Shown here in pieces: positions 33,307 to 42,804 of a stretch of 64,000 nt of DNA. Positions within the stretch are counted from its first letter, which is position 1. Each line of letters begins with the position of its first letter. The position numbers and the translations under genes were made by a program. Origin of the DNA: an uncultured Pelagibacteraceae bacterium. GTDB lineage: Bacteria; Pseudomonadota; Alphaproteobacteria; Pelagibacterales; Pelagibacteraceae. The DNA is taken from contig CACBKA010000004.1 in NCBI GenBank assembly GCA_902539745.1, positions 1 to 64,000 of the forward strand, read 5' to 3'. A model generated the notes under the pieces. It was not told the origin of the DNA. It saw only the letters and a list, made by a program, of their open reading frames with translations, and did not search any database.

Positions 33307-33500
33307 AAAAAAAACTGCCGTCTACACACCTTTCGGTGCGCAGACTTTAGTTTTGGCTCGTCGTTAATGCGCTACCGCCAAGCCTCCCGTTCCACTATTT
33401 TAGCGCTACTCAGCGGAACTTTCTGCCCTTTAAGCTTGAACCTCTCGGTTTTTCCTTAACTGGCCAGTTGAGAGTTGCCTCTCAATTCAATTAAACATTA
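33307..33500 (-). ncRNA. Structured small RNA candidate, family unassigned (6S-like size)
   Basis: Non-coding, relatively GC-rich; minus-strand hairpins TTGAGAG-GCAA-CTCTCAA (33468-33485) and GTCTGCGCACC-GAAA-GGTGTGTAGAC (33320-33345) with GNRA loops; 8-T run at 33307-33314. Helix has G-U wobbles on minus but A-C mismatches on plus. The 5' end is approximate. Confidence 0.75.
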
Positions 33501-33558
33501 TTACATATCAAAAATAATATGTATCACTTTTTAGTTGTTTTAATTTGCTGTCTGTTAA

Positions 33559-34686
33559 TTATGTGGATAATTTTTTTTCAGTTTTTTCAATCCAGCCACC
33601 ACCTAAAACTCTTTCGCCAATACTATCTTTTGAATATATAACGCAAGCTTGTCCAGGCGATACTCCTTTTTCGTCCTGGAGTATATCTACTTCTGCAGAC
33701 TTATTTTTGATCTGTACCTTGGCATTAAGCAGTTTTCCCGTTGATCTAACTTTAATTAAAACATTTTTTTTGAAATTATTGGTCTCAGCTAAAAGATTAA
33801 TATCTCTCAAAAATAATTTTTTAATATTTAAAAAATCCTGTGTTCCAACAATTATTGAGTTATCCTGAGCTCTAATATCTACAACATAAAGTGGATCAGG
33901 ATTTGAGATTTTTATTCCTTTCCTTTGGCCAATTGTATAGTTGATAATTCCATCATGTGTTCCCAATTTTTCACCTTTAACATTAAATATGTTGCCTTTT
34001 TTAAATGATTGTGGCCTGTATTTTTCTATTACAGAGGCGTAATTACCGTTAGGAACAAAGCAGATGTCTTGGCTATCAGGCTTTGTTGCGACATTAAGAT
34101 TTAATTTATTTGCAATATTTCTTGTTTCAGATTTATTAATTAAACCTAACGGAAATCGTAAGTAGTCTAATTGGCTTTGAGTTGTGCTAAAAAGAAAATA
34201 ACTTTGATCTCTCTCTTTGTCCTCAGCTCTATACATTGCACCTGACCCGTTATTCTCATGTCTTAAAACGTAATGTCCAGTAATTAATGCGTCTGCTTTA
34301 AGCTCTTTAGAAAATTTAAATAAATCTCTAAATTTTACTGTTTGGTTACATTGAACACATGGAATAGGTGTTTCTCCAGCAATATAACTGTTTATAAAAG
34401 AGTCAATTACTTCGGTTTTAAATTTTTTTTGATAATATAAAATTTTATGATCTATATTTAAAGTTTCAGATACTCTTTTCGCATCAATTATATCTCTACC
34501 TGCGCAACATTGTCTTCCAGAAATAGATGTTTTTGAGTCGTCGTATAATTTAAGTGTAATTCCAGTAACATTATAACCTTGTTCTTTCATTAATCCTGCT
34601 ACTACTGAAGAGTCAACACCACCAGACATTGCTACAACAACTTTTGTGTCTTTGGGTGACTTTTTTATCCCTAGAGAGTTAATCAT
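33559..34686 (-). CDS. mnmA: tRNA-specific 2-thiouridylase
   Basis: [16 protein letters not shown]-loop; [16 protein letters not shown]. Confidence 0.96.
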   Translation of the reverse strand: MINSLGIKKSPKDTKVVVAMSGGVDSSVVAGLMKEQGYNVTGITLKLYDDSKTSISGRQCCAGRDIIDAKRVSETLNIDHKILYYQKKFKTEVIDSFINSYIAGETPIPCVQCNQTVKFRDLFKFSKELKADALITGHYVLRHENNGSGAMYRAEDKERDQSYFLFSTTQSQLDYLRFPLGLINKSETRNIANKLNLNVATKPDSQDICFVPNGNYASVIEKYRPQSFKKGNIFNVKGEKLGTHDGIINYTIGQRKGIKISNPDPLYVVDIRAQDNSIIVGTQDFLNIKKLFLRDINLLAETNNFKKNVLIKVRSTGKLLNAKVQIKNKSAEVDILQDEKGVSPGQACVIYSKDSIGERVLGGGWIEKTEKKLST

Positions 34687-34724
34687 AAAATGTTATATAG
34701 TATAAAAACTTATAATTTTCCATT

Positions 34725-34901
34725 ATGCAATATGAACTAGAGCCAGGTAATTTTGTAGTAAACCCCTCTCAAAAAGACTGGGGAACAGGCCAGATACAGT
34801 CTATTATTAAAAATAAGGCAACAATTAATTTTGAAAATGTAGGAAAAAAAGTAATTAATCTGAATAACATAAGTCTAAAAAAAATAAATTATGAAAAATG
34901 A
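34725..34901 (+). CDS. DUF3553-like small protein
   Basis: Read by hand: MQYELEPGNFVVNPSQKDWGTGQIQSIIKNKATINFENVGKKVINLNNISLKKINYEK*; overlaps cysQ start. Confidence 0.75.
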   Translation: MQYELEPGNFVVNPSQKDWGTGQIQSIIKNKATINFENVGKKVINLNNISLKKINYEK

Positions 34902-35670
34902 ACAGTTAAAAATAATAGTTGAGTCTTTAATAGATATTACTGAAAAGGCAGGTAAAAAAACCATTGAATTGTATAACTCAGGTTTAAAAATTATAAAAAA
35001 ACCAGATGAGTCTCCGGTTACAAACGGAGACCTTGAGGTTGATAAAATGCTTAAAGAAAAAATTAAAGAATTGACCCCTGACATACCGATTATATCTGAG
35101 GAGTCTGTAGATCTAAAAATTCGAAATACTCTAAAAACTTACTGGCTTCTTGACCCAATAGACGGAACAAAAGAATATATATCAGGAAAAGATGTTTATA
35201 CGCTTAATGCTGGATTAATAATCGATTGTTTACCATCGCTTGGAATAATTGGTGTTCCAAAAAAAAATAGATTATTTTACTCATACGGAAAAGGAAATTC
35301 ATATTTGATTGAAAAAAATAATAAAATAAAATTAGATTGTAAAAAGAAAACTACAAAAAATAAAATCTTTGCTCTAACAAATAGAACAAAACCCTCGGGA
35401 GATATTTTAAAAAAGTTAAATGAATTTGGAGCAAATTCATTCTTAAAAATAAGTAGTTCATACAAGTATTGTTTAATTGCAAATGGTGAATATGATTTAT
35501 ATGTTGATAAAGTAAGGGCTAATGAATGGGATGACGCTGCTGGACATGCAATTGCAGAGCACGCAGGAGCTATTGTAACTGATATGGATGGTCAATCTTT
35601 TGAATATGGAAAAGAAGATTATAAAAATCCAACAATTCTGATAAGAAGAAATAAAAATTTAGATGTTTAA
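34891..35670 (+). CDS. cysQ: 3'(2'),5'-bisphosphate nucleotidase CysQ
   Basis: ISEES, LDPIDGTKEYISG, WDDAAGHAIAEHAGA inositol-phosphatase motifs. Confidence 0.93.
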   Translation: MKNEQLKIIVESLIDITEKAGKKTIELYNSGLKIIKKPDESPVTNGDLEVDKMLKEKIKELTPDIPIISEESVDLKIRNTLKTYWLLDPIDGTKEYISGKDVYTLNAGLIIDCLPSLGIIGVPKKNRLFYSYGKGNSYLIEKNNKIKLDCKKKTTKNKIFALTNRTKPSGDILKKLNEFGANSFLKISSSYKYCLIANGEYDLYVDKVRANEWDDAAGHAIAEHAGAIVTDMDGQSFEYGKEDYKNPTILIRRNKNLDV

Positions 35671-35800
35671 AACAATATCAATTATAGTTATTTCAGTTTC
35701 AATATTTGGATTGATTTTATTCGTATTTGTCAAAAATCTAATGAAGAGAAGAATCGAATACTATTTAAAATTAAATGAAAAAAAGAAAAAAATTAAATAA
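35663..35800 (+). CDS. Single-TM microprotein candidate
   Basis: Read by hand: MFKTISIIVISVSIFGLILFVFVKNLMKRRIEYYLKLNEKKKKIK*; overlaps cysQ end by 8 nt. Confidence 0.55.
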   Translation: MFKTISIIVISVSIFGLILFVFVKNLMKRRIEYYLKLNEKKKKIK

Positions 35801-36371
35801 GTTTTAGTAATTTTTTAAATTCACTTTCTTCCATAGAAAGTAATTTTTTTGATATATCATAACTAAATCCTGATCTTGCTAGAACACCCATGTCTTTTTT
35901 ATAAAAAAGTTCTCGATTCGCTTCAGGCCGCATTGGACCAATTCTTTTCTTTTTACAAATTTTAATTGCTGAAACAAAATCGGGATCAGATTTTTCATTT
36001 TTTATTTTTTCTATACTATTTTTTATGAATTTTTCCTCTAGTCCCTTGCTTTTTAATGAATAAGTAATTTTATTTAATGAATACCCTCTTCTGTAAAGAT
36101 TTCTGGCCCTAGAGTCTGAATACAAAGCGTCATTTAGATAATTATTTTTTTCTAAGCTAAATACGATTTTATCAATTATTTCTGAAACTTCTTTTCTACT
36201 TTTTGATCCTTGAAATTTAGTTAAATATTTCTTCAAAAGAAAAGTTTTTGTTTGTTGTCTTGATGGGTTATATTTTTCTATATACGAATAAGCTAAATCC
36301 CTTAGTTTGATAGTTAAATCTTCAAAATCTTTTTTGTTTGATATTGGATCCATAGCTTTTATATTGTACAA
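35793..36371 (-). CDS. recX: Regulatory protein RecX family
   Basis: LRDLAYSYIEKYNPSRQQTKTFLLKK; LARSGFSYDISKKLL. Confidence 0.83.
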   Translation of the reverse strand: MYNIKAMDPISNKKDFEDLTIKLRDLAYSYIEKYNPSRQQTKTFLLKKYLTKFQGSKSRKEVSEIIDKIVFSLEKNNYLNDALYSDSRARNLYRRGYSLNKITYSLKSKGLEEKFIKNSIEKIKNEKSDPDFVSAIKICKKKRIGPMRPEANRELFYKKDMGVLARSGFSYDISKKLLSMEESEFKKLLKLI

Positions 36372-36377
36372 GATTCT

Positions 36378-36848
36378 ATGATTAATGATCTTCTACAATT
36401 TTTAAATTACGAAAATATTTATCTTATTGCAAATATTGGTGTAATTCCCTGTTGGCTTTTATTAATTTTTTTGCCTAGAGCAATAATTACAAAAATTTTA
36501 GTTAAATCAGTGGTAATTCCACTTTTATTATCCACAGCTTATATTTTCGTTGCCTATCAAATTTATATAGCAGAGAATATTTTTGAAATATTTAATCTTT
36601 ATCTTGGTTTAGACGAACTTTATTCTTTGTACTCTAATGAAGGTTTTTTATTAATTTTTTGGCTTCATTTTTTAGTAATAAATCTTTTTTCAGGAAACTG
36701 GATTGCAAATGATGCTCAAAACTTTTTAGTATCAAGGCCTTTAGTAATAATTTCATTGATTACAACTTATTTTACAGGTCCTTTGGGTCTTGTATTTTAT
36801 TGGTTAATAAGAATTTTTTATTCAAAAAAAATTAATTATTATGACTAA
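36378..36848 (+). CDS. ABA4-like membrane protein (DUF4281)
   Basis: Four TM; NWIANDAQNFLVSRPLVIISLITTYFTGPLGLVFYWLIR. Confidence 0.8.
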   Translation: MINDLLQFLNYENIYLIANIGVIPCWLLLIFLPRAIITKILVKSVVIPLLLSTAYIFVAYQIYIAENIFEIFNLYLGLDELYSLYSNEGFLLIFWLHFLVINLFSGNWIANDAQNFLVSRPLVIISLITTYFTGPLGLVFYWLIRIFYSKKINYYD

Positions 36849-37428
36849 ATCTATTGAGTTTTATTTCGACTTTAGTAGTCCGTATGCGTATCTTGGTTTT
36901 AAAGAAATAAAAAAATATGAAAAGAAATATCCTTTTCAAATTAAATATATGCCGATATTTTTAGGTGGTCTTCATAATTCTGCAGGCATAACACCTGCAG
37001 CATTTAACAAGATAAAATCTAAGCATATGATTCAGGACACAAAGTTGGTTGCGAATAAAAAAAATATCAAATTTAGTTTCAATTCTTATTTTCCAATAAA
37101 AACGGTAAATTTTATGAGAGGTGCCATAATTGCAAAGGATGATAATTATGAAAAAATTTATGTTGAGAAGATTTTTGACTCCATTTGGAGAGATGGATTA
37201 AATATGAACGATAATATTATAATTAATAAAGTGTTAAAAAATTTAGATTTAAACCCTAGTATCTTTTTTGGAAAAGTTTCGGATATAAAAATTAAAGATA
37301 AGTTAAAAAAATTAACAAATGATGCGTTAAAAAAAGGAATATTTGGTGCTCCTACTTATTACGTAAATAGAAAAATCTTTTTCGGTCAAGATAGATTAAG
37401 CTATGCAATTGATGAGATTAAAAAATAA
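36841..37428 (+). CDS. 2-hydroxychromene-2-carboxylate isomerase / DsbA-like oxidoreductase
   Basis: EFYFDFSSPYAYLGFKEI; GIFGAPTYYV; FFGQDRL. Confidence 0.9.
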   Translation: MTKSIEFYFDFSSPYAYLGFKEIKKYEKKYPFQIKYMPIFLGGLHNSAGITPAAFNKIKSKHMIQDTKLVANKKNIKFSFNSYFPIKTVNFMRGAIIAKDDNYEKIYVEKIFDSIWRDGLNMNDNIIINKVLKNLDLNPSIFFGKVSDIKIKDKLKKLTNDALKKGIFGAPTYYVNRKIFFGQDRLSYAIDEIKK

Positions 37429-38456
37429 TGAGAGAAATTAAATCTAAAAAAAATAATCTTTTTAAAAAGTTTTTTGTAAAGGTTTGTAGATTTTTTGGAG
37501 TAGAATTAATTGACCAAAGCAATTTTTCAATACCTACCTCCAACAAGTCTATGGATGATACTTTAAGTGTGCCTGGAAAAAAATCAATAACTCTACCGAT
37601 GGGTAAGATTAATATTACAAGACCTGTTAAATCACTAAATATTATTTTACGAACTTGTATGTCAGTTAATATGCTTACTCAATCAAAAAAAAGAATTTTT
37701 GAAAAGGATAAAGAGGAGTATACAAAAAGAACACTTATTTCATTAGTCAATAGTGTTCATTATGCTAAAGAATTTTTTAAATATGTTAAATTTAAAATAC
37801 ATATAATTGATCACAACTCCTCAAAAAATCAAATTAATGATATTAAAATAATTTTAGAGAAATCAAATTTAAATTTTGAAATTTTAAATTTAAAATTTAA
37901 AGAGTTTTCAAATCTTATAGAAAACATCAACGAAGAAAAAAAAGAAGTAACAAATAATCAAAAGTCAAATATGTCGAATATTCATCAATCATTAATCCTT
38001 TCTAAAGAAGCATGTGAAGATCTTACTTATTTTGTTGAAGACGATTATATTCATGAAAAAAATAGTCTTACAGAAATGCTTTTTGCTTATGAAAAGATAG
38101 CTTCACTTACAAAAAAAGAATTAATTATTTGCCCTACAGATTATCCATTTCTTTATAATCAAAATGAAAGTACCAAAATTTTTTTAGGTGATAAAAAGCA
38201 CTGGCGTCAAATAGACCAGACATTATGTACATTTTTAACTAGTAAAGAAATTATCGATAGATATTGGGATCAAATTATAAGTATGTGTAAATTTGAGCAC
38301 TACCCTTTTGAAAAACCATTACATAATATATATAAAAAAGAATTATGTATATCACCAATACCCTCACTAGCAGTTCATTTTACAAACATAAACTCGATTT
38401 ACGGTTTGTCTCCAAATGTAGAATGGAAAAGGTTGTGGGATGAAAATTCAAGTTAA
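37428..38456 (+). CDS. Putative glycosyltransferase-like protein
   Basis: 342 aa; LTYFVEDDYIHEKNSLTEML resembles a GT-A D-x-D region; otherwise unrecognised. Confidence 0.55.
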   Translation: MREIKSKKNNLFKKFFVKVCRFFGVELIDQSNFSIPTSNKSMDDTLSVPGKKSITLPMGKINITRPVKSLNIILRTCMSVNMLTQSKKRIFEKDKEEYTKRTLISLVNSVHYAKEFFKYVKFKIHIIDHNSSKNQINDIKIILEKSNLNFEILNLKFKEFSNLIENINEEKKEVTNNQKSNMSNIHQSLILSKEACEDLTYFVEDDYIHEKNSLTEMLFAYEKIASLTKKELIICPTDYPFLYNQNESTKIFLGDKKHWRQIDQTLCTFLTSKEIIDRYWDQIISMCKFEHYPFEKPLHNIYKKELCISPIPSLAVHFTNINSIYGLSPNVEWKRLWDENSS

Positions 38457-38901
38457 TAAAAAAGCAATAAATTTTAAGTTACAGTCTACATCAGGTAAAA
38501 TTTTTAATTTATTAGATGTAAAAAATGGGTTGGTTGTATACTTTTATCCAAAAGATAATACTCCAGGATGCACTCTAGAAACTAAAGATTTTTCATTGCT
38601 TTATAAGAAATTTAAATCACTTAAGTACGAGGTTGTAGGTATATCTAAGGATAATATGGAAAGTCATATAAAATTCAAAAAAAAATTCAAAGTTCCTTTC
38701 CAACTCCTCTCTGACGAAAAGATTAAAGTACAAAAAAAATATGGTATCTGGGGGCCTAAATCTTTTATGGGTAAAAAGTTTATGGGAACAATTAGATCAA
38801 CAATTGTTATTAATAAAGGAAAAATTATTAAAGTATGGTCTAATGTTAGAGTTAAAGATCATGCAAAAGAAGTTCTTAGTTTTATAAAATCATCAAAATA
38901 A
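38440..38901 (+). CDS. bcp: Peroxiredoxin, Bcp type
   Basis: YFYPKDNTPGCTLETKDF. Confidence 0.95.
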   Translation: MKIQVNKKAINFKLQSTSGKIFNLLDVKNGLVVYFYPKDNTPGCTLETKDFSLLYKKFKSLKYEVVGISKDNMESHIKFKKKFKVPFQLLSDEKIKVQKKYGIWGPKSFMGKKFMGTIRSTIVINKGKIIKVWSNVRVKDHAKEVLSFIKSSK

Positions 38902-38903
38902 AA

Positions 38904-38923
38904 AGGCCCGATTTCTCGGGCCT
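38904..38923. terminator. Hairpin 1 of the bcp/amt terminator region
   Basis: AGGCCCGA-tttc-TCGGGCCT; T-rich downstream on the minus strand. Confidence 0.75.
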
Positions 38924-38962
38924 ATATTACCTAAACTTTAGGGAAGGTAATTTGCTAAAAAG

Positions 38963-38990
38963 TAAGGCCCGGACTAAAAACCGGGCCTTA
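38963..38990. terminator. Hairpin 3 of the bcp/amt terminator region
   Basis: TAAGGCCCGG-actaaaaa-CCGGGCCTTA, 10-bp perfect stem. Confidence 0.75.
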
Positions 38991-39023
38991 AATTATCTCC
39001 TAAACGAAGGGAGGGAGAGTTAT

Positions 39024-40316
39024 TTAATCTCTTATACCGTAAGCGATTACGCCAACCTCAGACTTATCAGTTCCGAGCCTTTCAGCTTCTTTACTGATTC
39101 TTATTCCAATAGTCATTTTCATAATTGACCATACGATGTATGACACTACGAAAACGAAAACTACTACCGAAATCGTTCCTAAGAATTGTGAACCGAAACC
39201 TACTTCTGTATTTGTAAATGGAACTGCTAATGTACCCCATACTCCAGCAACTAAGTGTGCAGGAATAGCACCAACAACATCATCTATTTTCATTTTGTAT
39301 AATAGTTTTGTTGAGTAGTACATTAATACACCAGCTATTGCTCCAATCACGATTGCAGCAAGTGGGCTTGGTGCTAAAGGTTCCGCTGTTATACCAACTA
39401 AACCAGCTATCGCACCGTTAAGCATCATTACTACGTCAGTTTTTCCACCGGCAAGTCTTGATACTGTGGCAGCGGCTAATACACCACCACCTGCAGCTAA
39501 GTTTGTATTAATATATATTGTTGCAACAGAGCTAACATCTTCTAATGTTCCAGCAGCTAATTGTGAACCACCGTTAAATCCAAACCAACCTAACCAAAGT
39601 ATAAATACTCCAAGCGTTGCTAATGGAATTGAAGAAGCCGCAAAAGGTGCCATAGCTTTTACGCCACCTCCTGAAGTAAATCTTCCAGATCTCGCACCAA
39701 GCACTATTGCACCAGCAAGAGCAGCAGCTCCTCCGGCAGCATGTACTAATGTTGAACCTGCAAAATCAGAAAAACCAGCAGTTGATAACCAACCGCCGCC
39801 CCACTGCCATCCCATTTCAATTGGATAAATAAATCCGGTTAAAATAGCTGCAAATAAGAAGAATGGCCAAATTTTAATTCTTTCAGCCAATGTTCCTGAT
39901 ACGATTGACATTGTTGTTGCACAGAATACCATTTGGAAAAACCAATCTGATCCATCAGAATAACCTGTTTCCAATGAAGATGCGTCACTCCAAGATGAGA
40001 ATGAACCTATATAACCACCTTCTGGTATACCGTATGCTAAATTGTATCCAACTAGCCAAAACATTACTCCGGCAATTGAATATAAACCTATATTTTTTGC
40101 GCAGATTGCTGATACACTTTTAGATGTAACCAACCCTGATTCAAGCATGGCAAAACCTGCTGCCATCCACATGACCAGAAAACCTGACATTAAAAATAAT
40201 ATTGTATTAAATATGTATTGTACTTCTGCCGATACAGTCGTATTTGCGTACCCTAGACCAGCAAAGCTGAAATAAAGCGCTGTACCTGCAAAAAAGTAAC
40301 CAAGTATTTTTTTCAT
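39024..40316 (-). CDS. amt: Ammonium transporter
   Basis: Signal peptide MKKILGYFFAGTALYFSFAGLGYA; DFAGSTLVHAAGGAAALAGA; SD AAAGGAGG precedes the 40316 start. Confidence 0.96.
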   Translation of the reverse strand: MKKILGYFFAGTALYFSFAGLGYANTTVSAEVQYIFNTILFLMSGFLVMWMAAGFAMLESGLVTSKSVSAICAKNIGLYSIAGVMFWLVGYNLAYGIPEGGYIGSFSSWSDASSLETGYSDGSDWFFQMVFCATTMSIVSGTLAERIKIWPFFLFAAILTGFIYPIEMGWQWGGGWLSTAGFSDFAGSTLVHAAGGAAALAGAIVLGARSGRFTSGGGVKAMAPFAASSIPLATLGVFILWLGWFGFNGGSQLAAGTLEDVSSVATIYINTNLAAGGGVLAAATVSRLAGGKTDVVMMLNGAIAGLVGITAEPLAPSPLAAIVIGAIAGVLMYYSTKLLYKMKIDDVVGAIPAHLVAGVWGTLAVPFTNTEVGFGSQFLGTISVVVFVFVVSYIVWSIMKMTIGIRISKEAERLGTDKSEVGVIAYGIRD

Positions 40317-40423
40317 ACTTCCTCCTTTGTTCATTGTAAATTTTTAAATGATTGTTAAAAAAAGAGTTACGTTAAGTGACGTGATGAGTTATGCAGTTTT
40401 TGCAAGGGGTGCGGCGTTTTCAA

Positions 40424-40456
40424 ACAATCCCCAAAATCATAGTTTTTGGGGATTGT
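40424..40456 (-). terminator. Terminator-like hairpin downstream of hupB
   Basis: 13-bp stem ACAATCCCCAAAA / TTTTGGGGATTGT, 7-nt loop. Confidence 0.75.
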
Positions 40457-40465
40457 CTAAATAGG

Positions 40466-40741
40466 TTACTTGTTGAACATATCTTTCAAACTTTTCGCTG
40501 GAAGAAATTTAACCTTCTGAGAAGCGCTAATTTGAATTTGTTCCCCAGTTCTTGGATTTCTACCAATTCTGGCTTTTCTTTTAGCTACTTTATACGTACC
40601 AAAACCAGCGATTTTGACAGGTTCGTCACTTTTTAAACAATCCAGTATTATCTGAGTAATTGTATCAAAAGTCCGCTCCGCATCTGCTTTGCTTTGGCTT
40701 AAAGTAGAAGCAATTTTATTAACTAGTTGTTTTTTGTTCAT
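40466..40741 (-). CDS. hupB: HU family DNA-binding protein
   Basis: MNKKQLVNKIASTLSQSKADAERTFD; GFGTYKVAKRKARIGRNPRTGE. Confidence 0.96.
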   Translation of the reverse strand: MNKKQLVNKIASTLSQSKADAERTFDTITQIILDCLKSDEPVKIAGFGTYKVAKRKARIGRNPRTGEQIQISASQKVKFLPAKSLKDMFNK

Positions 40742-40900
40742 TTATGCCCCTTTTTATTGATATTTTGAATGTGTCTAAAAACTCAGTAAAATCAACAATT
40801 ATTTAGTGTTTTTTAAACATATTAACACTATATATTGTACATATGAAAAATCATTGATTTTATTAGCTTTTTTAAGGTTTTTATTTAATTTTTAATAAAA

Positions 40901-41998
40901 CTACCAAGTATTAATATCGTTAAAAGTGGTGAATAGCATCAAGGAAACTAGCAAAAATAACCCGATTCGAAAAAAACTTTCCTGAGTTTTTTGTGATAAA
41001 GGTCTTCCAAGAATTTTCTCAAATAAAAAAAACATCAAATGTCCACCGTCAAGCAAAGGTATGGGAAATAAATTAATTAAACCTAAACTTATAGATATAT
41101 ATGCAATTGTGGTAACAAAGGCTAAAAAACCAAATTCAGCAACTTGACCAGATATTTTTGCAATTTTAATAGGTCCGCCAAGTTGGGATGTGTCGGCTTT
41201 ACCACTAAGCATTGAACCCACATAACTTAGCGTAGTTTTACATACAAACCAAACCTCCTGAATTGAGTAATAAATTGCAGAAGCAGGTCCAAGTTTTTTT
41301 TGATTTATTTCGTTTGTTGCGGGTTTTATTGAAATCCCAATTATTTTTTTTTTAATTGAATTGCCAAATGCATCTTTTGTTTCTATTAATTTAGTCTCAG
41401 TCTTAAAGGTTATTTCCCTATTATTTCTAAGTACAGTTATGTCAATTAAATCAGATGAATTAGTATTAATAAATGTTGATACCTCTCTTATACTTAAAAC
41501 TTTATTATTATCTACAGCTATAATAATATCGTTTTTTTTTAAACCTGCTTTCTCAGCGGGACTATCGACAGTAATTTCATCAATTTTTGGCTGAGTAAAG
41601 TCTTTGCCTACAAACATATAAATACAAGAAAAAATAAGTATAGCTAATAAAAAATTTGCTAATGGACCACCAAAAACAATTAGAGCTCTTTGGTATAGTG
41701 GCTTTGTTATGAACAATTTTTCTTGATCTTCTTTATTGTACTTTTTTAAAATTTTAGCTTGTTCTGCTTGGCTAAAAACATTTCTGTCTCCAAAAAACTT
41801 TACGTATCCACCAAGAGGTACTAAACAAAATTTCCATCTCGTTCCATTTTTATCATTAAAACCAAAAATTTCTTTTCCGAAACCAATAGAAAAATCTGTT
41901 ACACCAACTTTGTATTTTCTAGCAAAATAATAGTGTCCATACTCATGAATAAATACAACGACAGTTATTAGAATTATAAAAGGTATTATAAAGTTCAT
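40901..41998 (-). CDS. rseP: Site-2 zinc metalloprotease RseP
   Basis: HEYGHYYFARK, GGYVKFFGD, PDZ region, LLDGGHLMF. Confidence 0.95.
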   Translation of the reverse strand: MNFIIPFIILITVVVFIHEYGHYYFARKYKVGVTDFSIGFGKEIFGFNDKNGTRWKFCLVPLGGYVKFFGDRNVFSQAEQAKILKKYNKEDQEKLFITKPLYQRALIVFGGPLANFLLAILIFSCIYMFVGKDFTQPKIDEITVDSPAEKAGLKKNDIIIAVDNNKVLSIREVSTFINTNSSDLIDITVLRNNREITFKTETKLIETKDAFGNSIKKKIIGISIKPATNEINQKKLGPASAIYYSIQEVWFVCKTTLSYVGSMLSGKADTSQLGGPIKIAKISGQVAEFGFLAFVTTIAYISISLGLINLFPIPLLDGGHLMFFLFEKILGRPLSQKTQESFFRIGLFLLVSLMLFTTFNDINTW

Positions 41999-42723
41999 TG
42001 TTCCCAGGGTCCTTTTTTCTTAATATTTTTTGATGATTTGTTTAAGTTGTTTCTTGTGTTTTTTTTATTAAAAAATAATATCAAAATTAAACCAGAAATA
42101 AAACCTCCTATATGCGCGGCATAAGCTACACCACCACCAGAGGACGTCGACAAAAATGAATTTATAAACTGTAATACAAACCAAAATCCAAGTACATACA
42201 AAGCTCTAATTTTTAATAATTGACTAAAGAAACCAAATGGTATCAAAACTAAAACTCTTGCGTTTGGATAATTTATTAAATACGCACCAAGCACTCCCCC
42301 TATTGCTCCACTGGCTCCAATCATGGGTATTTGAGAATTTATATCTACTAAAACCTGTGACATTGCCGCCCCAATTCCACAGACAAAATAAAAAATTACA
42401 AAATTAAGTGTACCCAAATCATCTTCGATATTGTCCGCAAAAATCCATAAATATAACATGTTGCCAATTAAATGCATCCAACCTCCATGCATGAACATCG
42501 AGGTGAATATTGTTCCAATAGGTGAAATCCTATTAAGATCACTTGGTAATTGGTCTATTCCCATTAAAACAGAAGGTATTAAACCGTATGAGTATGTGAA
42601 ATCTCTCAACTCATTTTCACTAAGACCAAGTTGAGCGATGAATATTAAAACACAAAATCCAATAATACCGTAACTTACTATTGGTCTTGAGCTAGTTGGA
42701 TTATCATCTTTTAAAGGAATCAT
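41995..42723 (-). CDS. Rhomboid family intramembrane protease
   Basis: MHGGWMHLIGNMLYLW; GASGAIGGVLGAYL; AHIGGFISG. Confidence 0.95.
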   Translation of the reverse strand: MIPLKDDNPTSSRPIVSYGIIGFCVLIFIAQLGLSENELRDFTYSYGLIPSVLMGIDQLPSDLNRISPIGTIFTSMFMHGGWMHLIGNMLYLWIFADNIEDDLGTLNFVIFYFVCGIGAAMSQVLVDINSQIPMIGASGAIGGVLGAYLINYPNARVLVLIPFGFFSQLLKIRALYVLGFWFVLQFINSFLSTSSGGGVAYAAHIGGFISGLILILFFNKKNTRNNLNKSSKNIKKKGPWEQ

Positions 42724-42804
42724 GTTTTAATTTACTTGTTTTATTGATTTTTGTAGTATTTTAAACATTTGATTTTATCAACCTATAATTGTAATATTAA
42801 CGTT

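Noticed and set aside
33308-33500. tmRNA, RNase P RNA or SRP RNA as identity of the RNA candidate
   Set aside because: No tag reading frame with a CCA acceptor, no GAGGAAAGUCC-type P4 motif, and no GGAAGGAAGCAG-like SRP domain IV. 6S remains possible but unproven.
39466-39828. Pro/Ala-rich 120-aa plus ORF
   Set aside because: Antisense to amt; Pro/Ala richness comes from complementing Gly/Ala codons.
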